Notes under the pieces: model-generated
Databases searched by the model: none
Told to the model about the DNA's origin: nothing
What the model saw: only the letters and a program-made list of their open reading frames with translations
NCBI RefSeq assembly: GCF_008727865.1
Contig: NZ_VTWU01000003.1
Location: 372,001 to 436,000, forward strand
Source of the DNA: Hymenobacter busanensis
GTDB lineage: Bacteria; Bacteroidota; Bacteroidia; Cytophagales; Hymenobacteraceae
Length of the DNA stretch: 64,000 nt
Direction: 5' to 3'
Program-made: the position numbers and the translations under genes
In this document: one piece after another, positions 60,787 through 64,000 of the stretch
How the letters are laid out: every line of letters starts with the position of its first letter
How positions within the stretch are numbered: the stretch's first letter is position 1

Positions 60787-62289
60787 ATGGGTCGTACTGA
60801 CTTGGTTGTAACGGAGTTTATTCGGGTAATGGTGTTGGGAGTCGGCAGCGTGCTTGGGGCAGCGGTTGGCCCCGCTGGGGCCCAGCAGCTGGCTTTTCCG
60901 GGCGCCGAGGGCGCGGGCCGCTTTACCTCGGGCGGCCGGGGCACAGTAGCCGCGCCCACCACGGTATTTGAAGTCACCAACCTGCTCGACGACGGCCGGC
61001 CCGGTTGCCTGCGCCACGCGCTGTCGGCACCGGCGGCGGCGCGCACGGTGGTGTTTCGGGTATCGGGCACCATTCATCTGAGCAAGCCCCTCACCATCGG
61101 CAAGCCCAACACCACCATAGCCGGCCAAACCGCGCCCGGCGACGGAATTTGCCTGGCCGATTTTCCGGTAGGGGTGAAGGCCAACAACGTGATTGTACGG
61201 TTTCTGCGCTTCCGCATGGGCGACAAAAACCAGAACACCGGCATGGTGGACGGGGCTGGGGGCGACGACGCGTTCGGCGGCACGCGCAACAACCACCTCG
61301 TCGTCGACCACTGCACCATGAGCTGGAGCACCGACGAGGCTTTTTCGGTGTACGAGGGCGACAGCACCACCCTGCAGTGGAACCTCATCAGCGAGCCGCT
61401 GAACTACTCCTACCACTTCGAGACCGGCGACAAAGACTTTGAGCGACACGGTTTCGGCGGCATCTGGGGCGGGCAGCATGCCACCATGCACCACAATCTG
61501 TTTGCGAGCTGCAACAACCGCATGCCGCGCTTCAACGGCAGCCGCTACACCCACCCGGCCGGCTACGAAAACGTGGATTTCCGCAACAACGTGCTCTACA
61601 ACTGGGGCGAAAACAACGCCTACGCGGGCGAAGGCGGCAACTACAACATTGTGGGCAACTACTACAAATACGGCCCCAGCACCAAGGAATCGGTGCGGGC
61701 GCGGGTGCTGAACCCGTACCGCATACCGGCGGGCAAAAATCCGCTGCCCTACGGCAAATTCTACCTCGCCGGCAACTACGTAGACGCCAGCGCCGAGGTG
61801 ACCCGCCACAACTGGCGCGGCGTGACCATGAACGGCGGCACCGCCGCCGACACCGTGCTGGCCCAGGCTGCCGCGCCCTTCGACCTCGGCCCCGTCACCA
61901 CGCACCCGGCTGCCCAGGCCTACGAAGCCGTGCTGGCCGATGCCGGCGCCACCCGCCCGCGCCGCGACACCCTCGATGAGCGCATTGTGCGCAACGTGCG
62001 CACCCGCACCGGCCGGCTGATTGACGTGCAGGGCGGCTACCCGCACGGCACGCCCTACGAGGTGTCGCAGAAAGCCTGGCCGGTGCTGAAATCGGCCCCG
62101 GCGCCGGCCGATGCAGACCACGACGGCATGCCCGACGCCTGGGAAAAGAAGCACGGCCTGAACCCGCAAGACGCCGCCGACCGCCAGAAAACCGGCGCCA
62201 ACGGCTACACCATGCTCGAAACCTACCTCAACAGCTTGGCTGGTCCGGCGCCCGCCCCGGGCGCGGACAAAGCTGCCGGTCGGCAATAG
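60787..62289 (+). CDS. Pectate lyase-like right-handed beta-helix protein
   Basis: A 500-residue exported protein, with a signal sequence ending near GPAGAQQ (about residue 33). The PL1-like pattern is FPGAEGAGRFTSGGRGT, VFRVSGTIHLSKPLTIGKPNTTIAGQTAPGDGICLADF, LVVDHCTMSWSTDEAFSVY, with repeated Asn/Asp-rich coils of a parallel beta-helix. A calcium-type DADHDGMPDAWEKKHGLNP (about 441-459, thrombospondin/dockerin-like) and a short tail close the chain. No T9SS domain was recognised. It would cut pectin or a similar polyuronide; the substrate is inferred. Confidence 0.85.
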   Translation: MGRTDLVVTEFIRVMVLGVGSVLGAAVGPAGAQQLAFPGAEGAGRFTSGGRGTVAAPTTVFEVTNLLDDGRPGCLRHALSAPAAARTVVFRVSGTIHLSKPLTIGKPNTTIAGQTAPGDGICLADFPVGVKANNVIVRFLRFRMGDKNQNTGMVDGAGGDDAFGGTRNNHLVVDHCTMSWSTDEAFSVYEGDSTTLQWNLISEPLNYSYHFETGDKDFERHGFGGIWGGQHATMHHNLFASCNNRMPRFNGSRYTHPAGYENVDFRNNVLYNWGENNAYAGEGGNYNIVGNYYKYGPSTKESVRARVLNPYRIPAGKNPLPYGKFYLAGNYVDASAEVTRHNWRGVTMNGGTAADTVLAQAAAPFDLGPVTTHPAAQAYEAVLADAGATRPRRDTLDERIVRNVRTRTGRLIDVQGGYPHGTPYEVSQKAWPVLKSAPAPADADHDGMPDAWEKKHGLNPQDAADRQKTGANGYTMLETYLNSLAGPAPAPGADKAAGRQ

Positions 62290-62304
62290 GCCGCAAGCTC
62301 CTCG

Positions 62305-63966
62305 CTACCAGGCGCCCACGCGCTTGAAACCGTGCTTGGTCACGAGGTATTTCTCGCCTTCCAGCTCGATGGTTTCGCCTTCGTGCAGCGCCTGCAGGTC
62401 CAGAATATCGGACTCCATGGTGTGCAGCGAGAAGCCGTATTCGCGGGCCAGGGCGAGGTATTTGGGGTTGATGCCGCCGGTGGTGCCGCACAAAATCAGC
62501 TTGAGGTTCACTGGCAGGCCGTGCAGCAGGCGCGCGTCGCGCGGAAAGGCGTAGTTGTCGGCCACCATAATGGCTTCGCTGCCGGGCGGCACCTCGCGCA
62601 AGCCGGCCCGCAGCGCCTCGAAGTTGTTTTCGGGCTGGTCGCCGCCCCCGCCGCCGCGCATCGCCTGGTACATGCGCTTCTTCACGGGCTCGAAGCTGCT
62701 GGCGGCCACGCTGTAGATGCCGCCGGTATGGCCGATGGGTTTGTCGCGGTCGGCTTTGTCGTTGCCGTCGTTGAAGAACACGAAGGTGCGGGGTGTGCGC
62801 AGCGAGGCCAGCTTGAGCCACACCAGCAAGTCGGTGAGGTAGGGGCTCATGCTGCCCGTCACGTCGACCACCACCAGGCTTTTCGTCCAGCTGGGGTTGC
62901 GGTCGAGCACCGCCGACACGGCTCCTTCGTCGCGCACGCCAACGCCGGCCACCGTGCGCACGGTGTCGGTGCGGGTGGTGTAGCAGCCGTTTTCGTCCAG
63001 CTCCAGGGCGTAGCGTTGCAGCAGCGAATCGGGCAACACGTAGCGCTTTATCACTAGGCTGCGGGCCCGCAACGGCAGGCGCACCGTGCCCACGGCCTGC
63101 CCAGGGTACCACTTGCGGGCCACCACAAACCCGCGCTGCCAGCGCAAGGTGCGCAGCAGCGCCCGGTGCAGTTGCTTGTTGCACGCCAAGTCGGGGTTGT
63201 CGAGCACCAGCTGGGTCACGCGGCCTTTGGCGTCGATGTCGGCCCGGAAGCCTACCGTTTGGCGGCGCTTGTCGGGGCAGCGGTAGCTGCGCCGGAGCCG
63301 CTGGTTCATTTCGCGCGCGGGCCAGCGCAGCGCGGGCACGTAGCACAGGTTGTGCTCGAACCGCTCTACCGTGTACATGCCTGCCGAGGCCGTGCGGGGC
63401 GCATCGTCCAGCTCGGCCGAATCGGTGGGGGCCGTGTTGCGCCGAACGCGCTGCGCCAGGCGCCGGCGCAGCGCGTCTTCCATGTGCTTGATTTCAACTT
63501 CGGAGTCGGCTTTGGTGAAGCGCTTCTCGGTGTAAATCACGAAGCCGTGGAAGTAGCCCTGGCATTCTTGCGGACTGTCGCAGCCGGTTTGCTCCACCAG
63601 GTTCCACTCCACGGCGGCGCGGGTGCGCAACGACGGGTTGAGCTGCAGCAGCCCGGCCAGCCGCTCTAGGTTGAGCTGGCGTTGGTCGAAGGCGCTGCTT
63701 TGGCGGAACGCGGTGTACACCAGATCCACCCGCACCACCTGTACGGCATTGCTGTCGATGGCCAGCACCGCGCCCATGGAAAAGCCGGAAGGCAGGGCTA
63801 CGTAGTGCTCGTAGTGGGCGTCGTAGCGGTATTGGGCGGTGCGCACGGCGTTGAAGCCGTCGTAGAAGGCGTTCAAGTAGGGCTGCTGGGCGCGGCAGGG
63901 GTAGCCGACATGCAGCAAAAGCAGCCACAGGAGCACCAGCAGGTGAAAAGCGTAACGGGCAGGCAT
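62305..63966 (-). CDS. Exported VWA-like protein
   Basis: A 553-residue protein with a signal peptide (MPARYAFHLLVLLWLLLLHVG). The N-terminal 330 residues have no recognised motif. A von Willebrand A-like segment follows with VVDVTGSMSPYLTDLLVWLKLAS (MIDAS-like DxTxS, around residue 365), then FVFFNDGNDKADRDKPIG and EAIMVADNYAFPRDARLL. This suggests a metal-dependent adhesion fold on an envelope protein. The next 27 bases upstream contain an alternative in-frame ATG at 63993. It converges closely with the pectate lyase-like gene (15 bases apart). Confidence 0.65.
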   Translation of the reverse strand: MPARYAFHLLVLLWLLLLHVGYPCRAQQPYLNAFYDGFNAVRTAQYRYDAHYEHYVALPSGFSMGAVLAIDSNAVQVVRVDLVYTAFRQSSAFDQRQLNLERLAGLLQLNPSLRTRAAVEWNLVEQTGCDSPQECQGYFHGFVIYTEKRFTKADSEVEIKHMEDALRRRLAQRVRRNTAPTDSAELDDAPRTASAGMYTVERFEHNLCYVPALRWPAREMNQRLRRSYRCPDKRRQTVGFRADIDAKGRVTQLVLDNPDLACNKQLHRALLRTLRWQRGFVVARKWYPGQAVGTVRLPLRARSLVIKRYVLPDSLLQRYALELDENGCYTTRTDTVRTVAGVGVRDEGAVSAVLDRNPSWTKSLVVVDVTGSMSPYLTDLLVWLKLASLRTPRTFVFFNDGNDKADRDKPIGHTGGIYSVAASSFEPVKKRMYQAMRGGGGGDQPENNFEALRAGLREVPPGSEAIMVADNYAFPRDARLLHGLPVNLKLILCGTTGGINPKYLALAREYGFSLHTMESDILDLQALHEGETIELEGEKYLVTKHGFKRVGAW

Positions 63967-64000
63967 CGGCACGGCAAATAAGCGGGGCAACATCGGGGCA

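Noticed and set aside
59956-62286. Long minus-strand frame opposite the pectate lyase-like gene and across the GNAT gene
   Set aside because: Antisense or off-frame shadow of conserved genes.

Overview
The window reads as chromosome of a high-GC Bacteroidota, most likely a Hymenobacter-type member of the Cytophagales. The signs are: the promoter signature TAnnTTTG (often TACCTTTG) ahead of many starts; no clear Shine-Dalgarno motifs; a SusC/RagA-type TonB receptor; a type IX secretion (T9SS) sorting domain; fused alpha/beta E1 of a branched-chain 2-oxo acid dehydrogenase; bacillithiol-associated YtxJ; and many short lipoproteins and DUF families typical of this clade. There is one tRNA (Asn), no rRNA, no CRISPR array, and no intact insertion sequence or prophage.

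Layout. 1-6.2 kb: tail of an ABC permease, shikimate kinase, a histidine-motif hydroxylase, a very long hairpin, a decayed T9SS-type gene end, tRNA-Asn, then a minus-strand run pheS / 3-hydroxyacyl-CoA dehydrogenase / Rieske-like lipoprotein, and two small secreted proteins sharing the motif DYMGRPI. 6.2-12 kb (minus): M16 peptidase, an orphan SusC-like receptor and a GT39-type glycosyltransferase. 12-23.5 kb: E1 fusion, two small basic proteins with ytxJ, osmC-type, an outer-membrane-like protein, lipA, a DUF4136 lipoprotein, gcvP, and a saccharopine/alanine dehydrogenase family enzyme. 23.5-36 kb: mostly uncharacterised genes, including tandem DUF1206 membrane proteins, a DprA-like protein, CsbD, a pair with a shared N-terminal domain, a helical-repeat protein, a NERD-like/coiled-coil/TM/WG-repeat fusion, a CxxC protein, a 3D-domain protein and a royal-jelly/Yellow-type lipoprotein.

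36-49 kb: 2-oxoglutarate dehydrogenase E1 and E2 (sucA, sucB with two lipoyl domains), a group III truncated hemoglobin, DUF4126, an EamA exporter, an M1 aminopeptidase, dihydrolipoamide dehydrogenase (lpdA), a TraB/DUF5694-type lipoprotein-like protein and a decayed lpd fragment. 49-64 kb: two paralogous KK-rich single-TM proteins, DUF4386, a VOC protein, DUF1697, a DACNV-like sensor, rlmF, a membrane protein, a T9SS-exported beta-propeller-repeat protein, PhnA-type and cold-shock-domain proteins, a small RsuA/RluE-type pseudouridine synthase, a GNAT enzyme, a pectate-lyase-like protein and a VWA-like protein.

How it works together. The clearest theme is lipoate-dependent metabolism: BCKDH E1, lipoyl synthase, glycine-cleavage P-protein, OGDH E1 and E2, and the shared E3 all lie within about 35 kb, each on its own promoter rather than in one operon. 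The remainder is housekeeping (aromatic amino acid synthesis, translation, rRNA modification) and envelope or secreted proteins. Most convergent gene pairs are separated by near-perfect palindromic hairpins that look like bidirectional terminators.
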